From positions 87,209 through 151,208 of the forward strand of contig NMRA01000780.1 in assembly GCA_002633005.1 (NCBI GenBank): DNA of 64,000 bases, in the 5' to 3' direction. The stretch is from Phoronis australis (taxonomy: Eukaryota; Phoronida; Phoronidae). Positions 36,718 through 48,663 of this stretch are shown in pieces. The translations under genes and the position numbers were made by a program. The notes below the pieces were generated by a model. The model was not told where the DNA came from, did not search any database, and saw nothing but the letters and a program-made list of their open reading frames with translations. Numbering within the stretch: position 1 is the first letter of the stretch; the number at the start of each line of letters is the position of its first letter.

Positions 36718-39700
36718 CTACTTCCGAGACTCTCCAAGAATACGGAGAATATAGAGGAAGAGGTTGATGATGTCAAGGTAGAGGTCAATCGATGCCAGGA
36801 TGTACTCCTCAGGCGACAGTCGGTGCATGATCATGTGAGTGTCGTAGATGATGAAGAGTGAGAAGATCACAGCACCACCTATGGAGATGGCCTTCTGCAT
36901 CAATGGACTTGGAAAGAAAACCTGAACAAAGAAGTCGGGAATTAAATATGGCTTTACAAACAAATCAAAATTTTTAAATGAGCAGTATTTCATGCAGCTT
37001 AGATGGTATAATCACTACTTACTTTCAATCATTATAAGTGCTTTTATTGCTAGTGTGATTATTACTATTATTATTATTATTATCATTATTATCACTATTG
37101 GCATTATATTATCATTACTATTACTGTTTCCACTACTATTACTATTATTAACTACTATTGCTCCTATTACTATTATTATGATATTATCATTATAATTACA
37201 CGTCTAATCATTGGTATTGTACATTACAGTACCTGCAGCATGCCAGCAATTATTAATATCCACAAAACAGCAAACAACCTGGAAAAAAACAAAGATTGTC
37301 AGGATATAAACATTAATTTCAGTTACCAGCTAAAGACAGCGGAGTATCATTTCAGACCAAGACCATAACTAACTGCAGACAAGAGCCATGTGGAAAGTTT
37401 AAATGCATCCACAATAGCACCCCAAATGGTACTGTATGCGTCTAGGGGTGTTTATCACAGCCATTAGATGGTGGGAATATGCTGAATGCATTCAGAAGTG
37501 GAGAGGTGTAGTTGTCCCATAAACTGAACAATATTTGCTAAATTTCATGAAAATCCATCAAGGAACTCCAAAGATAACAGAGGTGAATGAAAAAAATTTC
37601 CATTGCTATGTAAAGCGTAAGACTGAGCCAAGCATTTGTTGTTAATTTGTTAAGAATAAACTTGACAAAATTCAAAAAGACCTTGAAAGGGAGTAGAGAA
37701 GATACGACAGAAAAGAACACTGGGGGACACCACAGTAGCTGGACATATCTGAAAATTCACCTCAGTGTGTCTGAAAGATTTGGCATATACATTCTTGGCC
37801 AAACAACTCAAAAATAATAAAAGTGGCCACTAGGTGTTGCAGAGTACATCAAATTCATCCTGTCGTGTTCATAATAGCAACTTGTTAAGCAAATTTCATG
37901 AACTACCATCAAAAAACTGACGATACCAAAGCACACAATATAAAAACGAAAATTGCCACTAGGAGGCACAGCATTAGTTGGACCGGTTCAAAATCTGTCC
38001 TCATCTGTCGTCAGCTTCATAGGCACACATGTGTCAAATCTCATTAAGATCCAGCAAAGCATAGGAGATACAGCAGCGGGTTCTGGACGCCCAGACAAAG
38101 ATCAGAGCAATATGCGACATGCGCCCAAATGTGGGAGCATTACAAGTAATATAAATGTTAAAACTACTGACGACATAAACACTTGTGTAACCTTGCAAGG
38201 TTAACAACCATTCCTTGTATAGCTGAAAGTCAATTTAAGTGATCACAGAACGGTATTGATTAACCAGTAATAAATGCAAATCAGTACCTCGAAGTTGCAT
38301 GGTGACACTTTTTATTTCACATCTTATTTAAAGTTATATTGGGTGCTGCATTGGCAGGTCAAGAACGGCTAACTTCAAAATATAAGTAAAAGCAAGAACG
38401 AAACAGTGTAATGAGCCAAAGGCAATACCCATGAGCTCCACTCTCACCATTATATCCACAGAAATCAAGAAGTGTAACTTAACTTAAAGCACAATGAAAC
38501 TTGCCAATGCCTGAAACAGAATGACCCAAGGTAGTAGCCAAATTACCCAATCAGCACCCAGTACACCTTCAAATAATATGCATTACATTTATTCCTTCCC
38601 ACTATACCAGGCTTTGTATAATTTTTGCTATTCAATTTGAATGACAATGAAAGGCTGATGCAATACATAAACACAATATTGCCTGGCAGTAATAAAACAG
38701 TCAGATAATATTCTTCATAGTTACCCAGCTCCCATTAATGAGAAGTCCCGTTTGCTCTGAAGAGTGTAGACTGTGAGAGCCACTGCAACAGCACAGGTCA
38801 AGCAAAACGCTTCAAGGACAATCAGCTGATCATAAAATGTCACTGAAAGAAAGTATTTCACCATTATTAAAAAGCAAAACTCGTAATAAATTGTTGAATC
38901 GGAGTAAGCCCTACAATATTTCTCACAAAATTTAACCCAAAATGTTAGTTGCCAACTTTTTATCAAGTGATACAAACTGTACTAAAATGTAACTGTCTTG
39001 TACAGTTCATGTTTGTAAGATATTCAACAAGGAATCCTGCCCACTTCAAGGTGCTGTTGCCCATTAACAGGTGACCAGTTAACACAAACTTCTAGGACAA
39101 TGGGATACAAAGGAAGTCATTAAAGAAAGCCAGTTCACTGCAAAAAGCAAGAACAATTTCCGCTAAAATACTGATGACATGCCAAAATTCTTTGTCCACT
39201 TTTAGTACTTTTCAAACATAATGTGTATTCGAGTACACAAGTCAACATTTTGTAACGTATACATCAAGCTTACTTCTGGATATAGGTGTAGTTACACATA
39301 TTAGTGGTGCATGGACTTAAGCTGATCAAAATCATTCCAGGCTCANTGAGTCGAAACTATTTTTACTCAAGAATTCAAGTTGTCCTATCGATGATCGCGA
39401 AGCAGCGACGCATCAGTCGGCAAGTTTTCGCCCTGGGATTTCAGCAAATTTTTTTAAAAAGATCGTAATTTAACAAAAGAGTTTGATAGCAATGCACCAC
39501 AGTTTTGTAGCTAGTCTGTCATAGGTTACACATACGTCACAGCGCGTAAATTTGATGAATCCTAGCTTCCGATTTCACCCGTTTTGGAGACCAGGTTTTA
39601 ACTGCCGAAGGCTACAAAAAGAGTCCCCCTGGGCGCTTATTAGAGCGAATACGGTAGCCCTAATAGATGGTGACATCAGTGCACGAAACAATGATTTTTA

Positions 39701-42700
39701 TTTATAGCAGCAAGTTTGTGGTGACTGGCGCAAACGGCCGGGTGACCGAACTTCTGGCTTGGCGAGTAGATTTTCTGGCTCCGGCACTCGCCCAGCTGGC
39801 GAGCAGGGTTTTTCAAGACTAAAAGCCTGGGTATATCCCTGACTTCCACACTTTTTCAAAAGAGGGAAAACTACTAAGGAATGGCTGAGGAGGGTAAAAA
39901 TCTAGTTGCCGTAAGTATTTGTATGTTTTTTGGAGATCGATTCAACATCAGACAACTTGATTTTTGGTAACGTTAAAGTCTTTTGACCACAACACCTTGC
40001 AGGACGATGCCATGTTTGTCAAGGCGCCTCGTTTTCGATCAACACGACAGCAGCGCCCCGCGTTCGTGAAAGAGGTGAATATCCACAGAAATCAAGAAGT
40101 GTAACTTAACTTAAAGCGCAATGAAACTTGCCAATCCCTGAAACAAAATGACCCAAAGTAGTAGCCAAATTACCTAATCAGTACCCAGTACACCTTCAAA
40201 TACATGTAATATGCATTACATTTATTCCTTCCCACTATACCAGGCTTTGTATAATTTTTGCTGTTCCATTTGAATGACAATAAAGGCTGGCCCAATACAT
40301 AAACACATTATTGCCTGGCAGTAAAAAGACAGTCAGATCATATTCTTCATAGTTACCCAGCTCCCATTAATGAGAAGTCCCGTTTGCTCTGAAGAGTGTA
40401 GACTGTGAGAGCCACTGCAACAGCACAGGTCAAGCAAAACGCTTCAAGGACAATCAGCTGATCATAAAATGTCACTGAAAGAAAGTATGTCACCATTATT
40501 AAAAGGCAAAACTCGTAATAAATTGTCGAATCAGAGTAAGCCCTGCAATATTTCTCAAAAACTTAACCCATAATATGTTAGTTACCAACTTTTTATCAAG
40601 TGATACAAACTGTACTAAAATGTAACTGTCTTGTACAGTTCATGTTTGTAAGATATTCAACAAGGAATCCTGCCCACTTCAAGGTGCTGTTGCCCATTAA
40701 CAAGTGACCAGTTAACACAGACTTCTAGGACAATGGGATACAAAGGAAGTCATTAAAGAAAGCCAGTTCACTGCAAAAAGCAAGAACAATTTCCGCTAAA
40801 ATACTGATGACATGCCAAAATTCTTTGTCCACTTTTAGTACTTTTCAAACATAATGTGTATTCGAGTACACAAGTCAACATTTTGTAACGTATACATCAA
40901 GCTTACTTCTGGATATAGGTGTAGTTACACATATTAGTGGTGCATGGACTTAAGCTGATCAAAATCATTCCAGGCTCAGCTATTCAGAATCCAAAGGGGT
41001 AATAAAACAATTATCATCTCAGTCAGAACCCCAAACCCTTTGTTCAGGTGCGATTACATATACCAGGCCAATTGGAGCTGCTTTTCCATTGAGCCCTCAT
41101 CACCTCGGCCTAACAGTCTTGACTAACCACAAGCGGCGTAACTTATGTGGGAAAGGTCTCCTCTCAGTGTGGTACTAAAGTTATACCCCTTCAAAAGATG
41201 GGATTACTGACCGATATTAAATTTAGGCTAGCGGTCGCAGTCTTTGGATAACGTTAGAATGGTGTGTTTGTTCTTCTATTCAGTTAATTCTATGAGTTAA
41301 ATTTATTTAGAATATGTGAAAAGACATCAACATCAATGTTTTGGTTTACTGGAATTTTTTTCTGCATCGTTCCTCAGGAACGGCAAAATGTTTAAGCATT
41401 AAACACAGGCACTGATCCGAAGTCTAGTTGCCAACTCTTACATTAAATCAGCGCTCCTTAACTGACACGTGTACTAAATTCGCAATTTGAAATGGGAGAA
41501 AATACTCATTAAAAATTACCCGCTAAAGTTCTAGAGCTCACCTGCGATACAAACTTCATAAGTCAAATGAAGATTCAAACTAGCTAAATATTGAACGACA
41601 CAAAAACTTCCTGTCAAAAAACTGCCGCACGGCATGTATGCCCAGGCCAAATGACGTATTAGTGCACAAGAATGGTGCAGTGTAAATTCACAAGAAAAAA
41701 ATCTAATATTGAATATGTATTCAATAACTACGTCTTCATGAAAAAGCCTCGAAATGCTTCGACTTAATACGGAATTCAATTATTGGGTGAATCCACAGAG
41801 TTTACTCCTTTGGCACTGAATAGTACCTACATCCTCTAAAAAATAGCTCAACCAAAAATTGTCACGTGATTCTGACGTATGCTTACACAGCACTGAATGA
41901 CATGCCATCATTGGTCAGCTGCAAATTGTCCCACATAGAGCACCGGTTATTTCAGCTTGGGATGAGAACAAGGCATGGATTTGGCTCTTAAAACTGCGAG
42001 AAAAATATTTCAGTTTTGAAGAATAAAGTTGCCGCGTAGTATTGCAAGGTAATGGCAGATTTTATACATGGTAAGTGTAAATTTCAACAATGCGGTCGTT
42101 CTTAGGGCACTGCATAATACGGCAACAACACGACATCCCCGGCAACCACAACCACTCGTGACAACCTTTATTCCCATAAACTTGAATTTGCGAGTAAAAC
42201 GTATAAAAAATTAGAGTAGAAATGCACTTTAATTTGCACCATGCCACATAAGTCATACTTCGCTGGCTCAATTTTTATCCGAGAAAGTCAAGTTAGATTT
42301 AAATGATGCATGTTTTTCTTTGGGGACCATGTTTTAATAAATATGGACTAGCATTTCAAAAACACAGCAGAACCTCTGACTAAGGATAAAGCAAATTGAA
42401 CAAGCATCTTGTAGGCCCAGTTTGCATCCATTTTATTCGGGACTCATTCTGCAAGGTCTGATAAATATGCCATCTGTGGTATTAATCCATTCAACCTTAG
42501 ATTCTTACTGTGGTGGCTGTCAGACCAGTTTAGTGGGAACACGGGTAATTTACCGCGGTTGCTTCATAAGGTATTTTAGGCTGGTTCTTTATTCCGGTTT
42601 AAGCAATGGGAACCGGCTTGGGACAGTTGTACGACTAAGATCAGGGTTCACAAAGAACTACTTTCACTGACCTTGCAGGTCAATTTCAAAAAGCCTATTA

Positions 42701-45700
42701 TGTGGGAAGACACCCCTTATTTACAACTATTCGCAAAATTCTAAGTCGCCATGCGGACTAGTTATTTCCTCCCAGTCCAAAATGAATGTTTTTGAATACC
42801 AAATGCAAGGATGGGAGACATGAATAAGCTGATGACAACATACCAATGACTCCAACTGTGTACGCTTCAGCAACAGTCTGTAATAAAGCAAACATAATAC
42901 ATATAAGCACTAGTGACCAAAAGTAACCCATGGCTTTTATATGTATTTAATGCAAAAATTACAAGAAAATCAAATCAAGAATTAAAATGAGACAAAGATC
43001 AAAAACAGAAATTGAAAAAAAAAGCAAAAGGTGTTAAGTGAGAAAAAAGTATCATTCTCCATTAACCGAACAAAGCATCCAACACACAGAATTCTGACAA
43101 TTTACTGGAGAAACTGTTTTCAATTTAAAATGATGTACACGCAAATGCTTTCTTTGCAAGAGATCAGTCTAAGAATAAAAAAGCACAGAGATTACATCAC
43201 AACGACTCAAAAATATGCCAACATTTCCCAGGAAGAAACACAAAAAATGTTTGCCTGATGCTTTAAGAAAACGTTCAAGCTGACAAACGGAATCATTAAA
43301 TTTGCTGTAGAGCACGCCACGGTGGCCTATAGAACAAGAGATACTCACGAAGGCGAGAAGTAGAATGTAGTTAGTAGGTGTTTCACTCCGCTTCACCATC
43401 AGGGCAAATATGAGAATGAACGTGCTGAGGGCGGCAACAATCAGCATCCATCGACTGAAACGAATACCACGCTGCATGAAATCACATTCAGTGACACAAA
43501 CTTTGGCAAAACATACAGTACTGTAACTTGTCACAAATTGGGGAGACATAATGAAAGACACGTGAGGTCATTTTCAGTAAAGAAACAAAGAACAAATTGT
43601 ATCAAGACCCTGAAAAATGAAAATAGGCAATACTGTCAATTATCTATTTTCAATTGATGAAATTCATAAGATTTTATGCTGCATTCAAGTTCAGCAACAA
43701 AATTTGGTACAAAACTTCCTGATGGAATAGACTGTCGGCATTTCAACGGAAACACACCTTAACTATGCAACAAAATTCTGCACACTATGATAAATCTTTC
43801 TCCACACCCGCAATTTATGCAACTGATTCATAATCATGCCTTGTAAAATCCAAAAACTGAACTGCCATCCTGATAACTTGCTTGACCTTATGAGTATGCA
43901 AAAAAGGATCGTCTCTGCACAAAGACAACATGCACATATAGCTGCACACAACCTACCAAGCTTCAAGGTCTAATTTATGAAAAGTGACTAAAGAACTAAG
44001 TCAGATATTTGGTCTTACTCTACCTGGATTGAACATATTCCTTTACTGTATCATTAAGCATGAAGAGAGCGCCGACAACAGTGGTAAGAAGCAGTTGTGC
44101 CGACAGGATGCCATAGACTTTGCGAAGGAAACCTGTAGAAGAACAAAAGAACAGCAAGTTAGCAAGGACGAAACCAATGAGGGTTGAAGACACAAGAACT
44201 TACTACAGGACGATTAGATATGTCCAACATGGTCCACATGTCCAACAAGGTCCACATGTCCAACAAGGTCCACATGTCCAACATGGTCCACATGTCCAAC
44301 ATGGTCCACATGTCCAACAAGGTCCACATGTCCAACATGGTCCACATGTCCAACATGGTCCACATGTCCAACATGGTCCACTCATGTCCAACATGGTCCA
44401 CATGTCCAACATGGTCCACATTATAGTGTTTGATTTTACTTTATTTCTGTTTCTGTTGACAAAGGACATTATTACATCCGAAAATTTCAGTTGATCCATT
44501 CTTGTTGTTTTATTTAGTACCTATTTATAATTTTTCTTAACAAATGTGTTCAAACCGCAGAATAAAAGTTATTCAAATTCTGCTGTACTACCAGTTGACT
44601 TTACTACTAATCAGTGATTGTATCCAAGACTGAGCGTGTAACCTGTGTTAATGTTTCATGTTACAGGCTTACACAATCACGATAATCTAATCTCACTTAG
44701 TTGCGAGTGCTGAAGCAACAAACTCGTGCTCAGATTTAGACCACCTAACACCATAAAAGTGGTATCAAATTGTGCCTTACTTGGGCGAGAATGTGGTCTA
44801 CTGGTCTTGCAAAGAACTGGCTATTTTATTACTCGAGACCATTCTTGGTGATTCATTATGATTGTTGAAATGTTTGGAATTGAAACTATCTAGACAACAA
44901 AAATACAAGTTTTCTCAAAACTCGGAATTCTTCCAATAGCTCAGGTCATAGACATTTGAATAGTAATGTTTCGGAATATCAAGGGGGTGCATACTAATTT
45001 TCTTTTCTATTTATTTTAATTGTAAAAATGCAAGTGTATGTGGCTTTAGATGGTGACAACATATGTACCTGGATCAAAGACCATGATTCATTTCAAGTGT
45101 ACATATAACAAACAAAAAATTGGCTTGAATTTTGACCACTTTATTTGTCAAACTCGTATCCCGCAACTTTGATACATATTGAACTTTTGAACTCCTATCT
45201 CCTGTAGTAATAGCCGAGATCACCCGACTCGGGGATCGAACTCGCGACCCCCATAAAACCGGCAAGCGTGCTAACCATTCAGCTAATAGGCAATTGCCCG
45301 TTAGCGAGTAGCTAACAGAGGCTCATATAATTCACCGGAAGCACATCTACAACACTCCCTTCTCACCAACTCAAAAAATGTTACATATACACATTTCCAA
45401 TAAGAAAATTTCTTTTGTAACCCATTGAAGACCAATCTACCAATTAGCCAAATAAAATAAGTAAACCTGGGCAATCAGTGTCCATGGTGAATATGTTGGA
45501 ATTAGAAAACAGGACTTACAAAGTATCTCGGGCTTAATCGACTGGCTTGATTTTGGAGTTGCATTGTAAACAATAACCTCATGTACACATACTTGAGAAA
45601 CATGATGAGAAGATGTAAACAATTCTAAACAAAGATGAAAGTGAAAACTGACAAAACCCACAGCATTTCAAACAAAACCAAAATACACTGAGAGTCCTTA

Positions 45701-45824
45701 GCATACCCATTCGAATGTACACATGGCTTTGTGCGACATTCGATCCATACATGAAGTCGTCGACAATAGAATCTTTTCCATGCATGTCCTGCGCAGGCCC
45801 ACCACTTGTTGTAGTCGATGCCAT
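36718..45824 (-). CDS. TMBIM4: TMBIM4 / Lifeguard-4 homologue, Bax inhibitor-1 family (seven exons)
   Basis: Coding exons on the minus strand: 45824-45707, 44132-44024, 43454-43349, 42877-42844, 40474-40357 (or the alternative 38842-38725), 37278-37233 and 36921-36718. All borders are GT-AG, the phases agree, and the sum is 735 bases, 244 aa, close to the family's usual length. Family marks in order: an acidic N-terminus with [10 protein letters not shown] and [20 protein letters not shown], a segment ending [54 protein letters not shown] and [17 protein letters not shown]. The last two carry the conserved aspartates that in the bacterial relative YetJ form the pH-sensing pair. Six or seven membrane helices. 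TMBIM4 proteins sit in Golgi or ER membranes, modulate calcium and inhibit apoptosis. An acceptor-like TTTTAG just upstream of the ATG hints at a 5' UTR exon. Confidence 0.92.
37055..37195. repeat. ATT/ATC-rich microsatellite
   Basis: Runs of ATT with interspersed ATC and ACT triplets, inside the last intron of the TMBIM4 gene, just upstream of exon 7 on the minus strand. The open frame across it is a low-complexity artefact. Confidence 0.75.
37490..38110 (+). repeat. Interspersed repeat family copy in TMBIM4 intron
   Basis: Shares word order with the copies near 27.1-28.1 kb and 63.2-63.6 kb: a TTTCATGAAAATCCATCAAGG block, then GCCACTAGGTGTTGCAGAGTA, TTCATAATAGCAACTTGTT, GCCACTAGGAGGCACAG and a GTCAGCTTCATAGGCACACA block. 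Probably two or three units head to tail. Non-coding. Confidence 0.5.
38452..39345. repeat. Direct duplication, copy A (carries TMBIM4 exon 5)
   Basis: About 894 bases nearly identical to 40079-40978, starting ATATCCACAGAAATCAAG and ending TTCCAGGCTCA. Differences are a few substitutions and small indels, for example an extra TACATGTAA-type insertion in copy B. Copy A ends directly at an N (39346). The two copies enclose 733 bases of unrelated sequence. Confidence 0.85.
38725..38842 (-). other. Second copy of TMBIM4 coding exon 5
   Basis: This 118-base exon has the same acceptor (CTTTCAG), donor (GTAACT) and coding sequence as the exon at 40357-40474. It encodes [12 protein letters not shown] to SLMGA. 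Because 118 is not a multiple of three, a transcript using both copies would shift frame, so only one can be used at a time. It lies in a 0.9 kb duplicated block whose first copy ends at an N, so it may be an allelic or assembly duplicate and not a biological exon pair. Confidence 0.75.
39346..39346. other. Ambiguous base at a duplication border
   Basis: A single N exactly at the end of duplication copy A. Another N (47143) occupies the same place in a second, unrelated duplication. The repetition of this pattern suggests the N marks a contig join or filled gap. Confidence 0.7.
39881..40074 (+). CDS. Possible 5' end of an unidentified gene (two exons), cut off by the duplication
   Basis: ATG at 39881 in good context (AAGGAATGG) opens ten codons, [10 protein letters not shown], then a strong GTAAGT donor at 39911. 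CACCTTGCAG at 40002 is followed by 24 in-frame codons ([16 protein letters not shown]... ending FVKE) and a GTGAAT donor-like site at 40075. Both pieces are phase 0. Four bases later copy B of the duplication begins, and no further exon follows. The family is not recognised. It could be the start of a small basic nuclear or mitochondrial protein nested in a TMBIM4 intron, a fragment misplaced by assembly, or chance. The preceding 300 bases are more GC-rich than the surroundings, as a promoter might be. Confidence 0.4.
40079..40978. repeat. Direct duplication, copy B (carries TMBIM4 exon 5)
   Basis: About 900 bases nearly identical to 38452-39345, continuing past its right end into unique sequence (AGCTATTCAG). 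Copy B is nearer the 5' side of the TMBIM4 gene. Exon 5 within it is 40474-40357 on the minus strand and is identical in coding sequence to that of copy A. Confidence 0.85.
40979..42843. other. TMBIM4 intron 4, nothing recognised
   Basis: Lies between exon 4 (42877-42844) and exon 5 of the minus-strand gene. Only short random frames; no repeat or RNA gene was recognised. Confidence 0.45.
44219..44419. repeat. 18-bp minisatellite in TMBIM4 intron 1
   Basis: Eleven copies of CATGTCCAACATGGTCCA, with AAG replacing ATG in some units and one 2-base insertion (CT) before the tenth copy. Because 18 is a multiple of three, several frames on both strands stay open and spell six-residue repeats; these are shadows, not proteins. 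The array lies 90 bases upstream of the acceptor of exon 2. Confidence 0.9.
45205..45292 (-). repeat. tRNA-derived SINE-like repeat
   Basis: On the minus strand an A-box (TTAGCTGAATGGTTAGCA, 45286-45269) and a B-box (GAGTTCGATCCCC, 45243-45231) are spaced as in a tRNA, with CGCTTGCCGGTTTTA between. The acceptor and T stems do not pair fully, so it is a SINE head or tRNA pseudogene. It lies in TMBIM4 intron 1. Confidence 0.6.
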
Positions 45825-46852
45825 ATTGCAGCAACTGAACGCTTTGCCTATGCCTTGGTGTGATTTTCTAAAACAAGAAAAAGCCAAATTTGTATAAAAA
45901 CAGTAGTTGAGGAATATGTGCGATACCTGAGCGTAATACAAGGTTATCGAATAAGTTACGACGATGAGGTTACCTAAAACTCTCTTTTCCGTTTGGAACT
46001 GCGTTCACCTTTTCAATGCGTCCGGTTTTTTCCCAGGAGTGAATTAAAGTTGGCCTTTATGGTTATATTCAGTTTAGCATTTTAGTAAAGCATTTGATCA
46101 CGACATATGTTTCCTTAAATATTCAAAAAATGAGACTTTAAAATTTTAAAGACAGAAAAATTTATTATAAGGAAAACTAAATCTCTATGTGGAACTCAAA
46201 AGTCACTCTTCCGTAGTTTCGTATTCATGACATAGTCGATGTAAATAAATACTGATAAGTAGGTCAACAAATTTTACGTTGTCAAAGTTCATTGGCCAAC
46301 ATTGTGGGTGTTGTCGAAAATGCACCAATGGCGTCGTGTTTAGTTATCGGATGAGGACATGCAGAAAGTCACGCCATGACAGATTTCATAATTTAAAATG
46401 CCCAAATCAAAACATTCATTGCTTCCACGTAATACCTTCGTCGCCTACCAGTTAAGCTTATTTTAAGGTGAGTTGCTCTTAAGGTTTTGGAATGAAGATT
46501 TTTTCGCTTTCAGATCCTCCACATACAATTGGCATTCTTTGGTTTAGCGCAAAACATGATATCTGTGAAACCTTTCTACTACGTGAGTACGTCTGCCTGC
46601 CCTTACTAAAGGACCTTTAGCCAAGGCAACACGTCTGCGTCTACAACTACAACTTATTTTGTTGTAGTATTTTTGTGTTTTCTGTTAGAAGTGTTTAGTT
46701 ATGTATTACTACTTACCTGATGATGCCCTTAGTCTTAGAATGAAGGTGACACGTTGTAAAGTCCAGATGAATTATGTAACCACCGTGCTTCGAATTCGGT
46801 TTCTGAGTGATAATTTATACGGCCAAATAAAAACGTCATAAAGCGAACACGA

Positions 46853-47142
46853 GAACTAGGTTGCGCACGGCCTGTACACGGCTGAGGCTGCGTCATGCAC
46901 AGGTGATATTGCTGTGCTGCAGTCTGATTAACTATCGTCGGACAGCAATTTTTGCTGCTTCCTCTTAAATACCTACACCCATCCAATGGTTGGATGGTTC
47001 TTGCAATCATTCTGGGATTGCTTAAAAATTTTGATTGAGACAGTAAAAAGTAGTAAGGAATGACTTGCCTCTAACTTTCTATAGCATTGCTCCTGACATT
47101 GCAATTTTTGTGTTACAGTTCAAAGATCTTTCTTTTTTTGAT
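46853..47142. repeat. 290-bp direct duplication, copy A
   Basis: Starts GAACTAGGTTGCGCACGG and ends TTTCTTTTTTTGAT. It appears identical to 47493-47782. Copy A ends at an N (47143). Such identity means either a very recent duplication or an unmerged overlap of two contigs. Confidence 0.85.
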
Positions 47143-47143
47143 N

Positions 47144-47446
47144 AAATCGGCAGCCATTTCAGGGAACTTACTGTATCTAGCGACATCTATCGGCGATTTG
47201 CTACAACATGCGCTATTCCGTTTTCATGAGTCAACGTCATTGGTCGATTTCGTCAATATTATTAACGTCAGTCATTATTAATCATCTGCTCTCGTCATCA
47301 CCTTCGTCGTCTCTCTCACGATCGTATCTGCCATCGTCATGTTATCGTCGTCCATGTTGACTGATGAAAAAGGAACAGCGCGTGTTGTAGCAAATCGCCG
47401 ATAGATGGCGCTAGATATAGTAAGTCCAATGAAATGGCTGCCGATT
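47144..47446. mobile_element. Foldback insert with about 92-base inverted arms
   Basis: The left arm (47144-47235) starts AAATCGGCAGCCATTTCA and the right arm (47355-47446) ends with its complement. They agree at most positions along about 92 bases, including TCTATCGGCGATTTGCTACAACA. The loop is about 120 bases and rich in CGTC/TCGT words. Likely a foldback or MITE-like element. No coding capacity. Confidence 0.65.
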
Positions 47447-47492
47447 TCACAATGCGCGTGGCTGACGCTGGCACTAGTCGGATATAATGGAC

Positions 47493-47782
47493 GAACTAGG
47501 TTGCGCACGGCCTGTACACGGCTGAGGCTGCGTCATGCACAGGTGATATTGCTGTGCTGCAGTCTGATTAACTATCGTCGGACAGCAATTTTTGCTGCTT
47601 CCTCTTAAATACCTACACCCATCCAATGGTTGGATGGTTCTTGCAATCATTCTGGGATTGCTTAAAAATTTTGATTGAGACAGTAAAAAGTAGTAAGGAA
47701 TGACTTGCCTCTAACTTTCTATAGCATTGCTCCTGACATTGCAATTTTTGTGTTACAGTTCAAAGATCTTTCTTTTTTTGAT
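47493..47782. repeat. 290-bp direct duplication, copy B
   Basis: Apparently identical to 46853-47142, then continuing into unique sequence (CATTAATTGC). Same copy-N-insert-copy arrangement as the 0.9 kb duplication in the TMBIM4 gene. Confidence 0.85.
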
Positions 47783-48663
47783 CATTAATTGCTAAAATAA
47801 TTAAATAATTTTCTTCTTGGTATTCAGTCGTATAAGAATGCCATTAGTGTATTTTGCAACTTATTAAAAAACTCTGCACAAAGACGCTTCAGGTTAATTT
47901 CATACATGCTTTTAAATGGTCACGTACCTTGAAAGTCTATAAACCATGAGCACTAATAATTGTTTGTGGCATTTCAATTAACCTTTTCGCTTAAAGTACT
48001 CTGCGTTGTCTATGATGTGCAGTGTGTCATTAGAGCCTTCTTGGTCAAGTTTAGAACATGCTTTCAAGTTAATCGCTCCATTTCCTTTAACTTTTGAGAA
48101 AAAAACCACTTCCCAGAGTTGCAGGTTTCATATGGTTTGGAGATCTCTAATATGTTAACTGGCCGCTGCACTCTTCATACCTGAATACAATCAATTGAAT
48201 TTTTTTGCAGGGAAACTTTAAGAAGGGTCCGTAGAAAAGTGCAAACAGAATTCATGAAGAGATTGCTAGCATACAGCAGGTCATGACTGCCTGGCTAACA
48301 GAGCAAATGAGTGTTCACGTACCACATACATTTATGTGAATGTAATTTTCAAAGCAGACCGTGAGTTAACGTTATGATGCCTTGGGTATGCTGCCAGCAA
48401 GGAGTGATCAAACACATTGACTGTTTTTTTGTTTCATTATTCTTATTCAAAACATTTCCCAGGGATTCGAGACACCCTGTATCAGCATTCAGTTAATATG
48501 TTATATTACATTCTCATTTACTCATGTTGAGAAGTATAACACAAAGGGAAATTATACTGAAAATGATTGTTTGAGAGCAAAGTGAAGTTCACGCATTTCA
48601 AATTAGATTTCAATGTTTTGATGTGTTCTGTTTCAGGGCACAACACGACACACATTTTACAAG

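Larger units (their letters stand above)
45825..48636. other. Region between the TMBIM4 and PNPLA8 genes
   Basis: The two genes diverge from here, so promoters and 5' UTR exons of both should lie inside. It holds a 290-bp direct duplication with a foldback insert. No clear TATA or initiator could be assigned. A TTTTTTGCAG acceptor-like site near 48210 may border a PNPLA8 5' UTR exon. Confidence 0.4.

Noticed and set aside
44159-44499. Overlapping frames of 80-124 codons on both strands with repetitive peptides
   Set aside because: They are produced by the 18-bp minisatellite, whose length is a multiple of three, and have no other coding support.
45205-45292. Functional tRNA gene on the minus strand
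   Set aside because: A- and B-boxes are present but the acceptor and T stems do not pair well; a SINE is the better reading.
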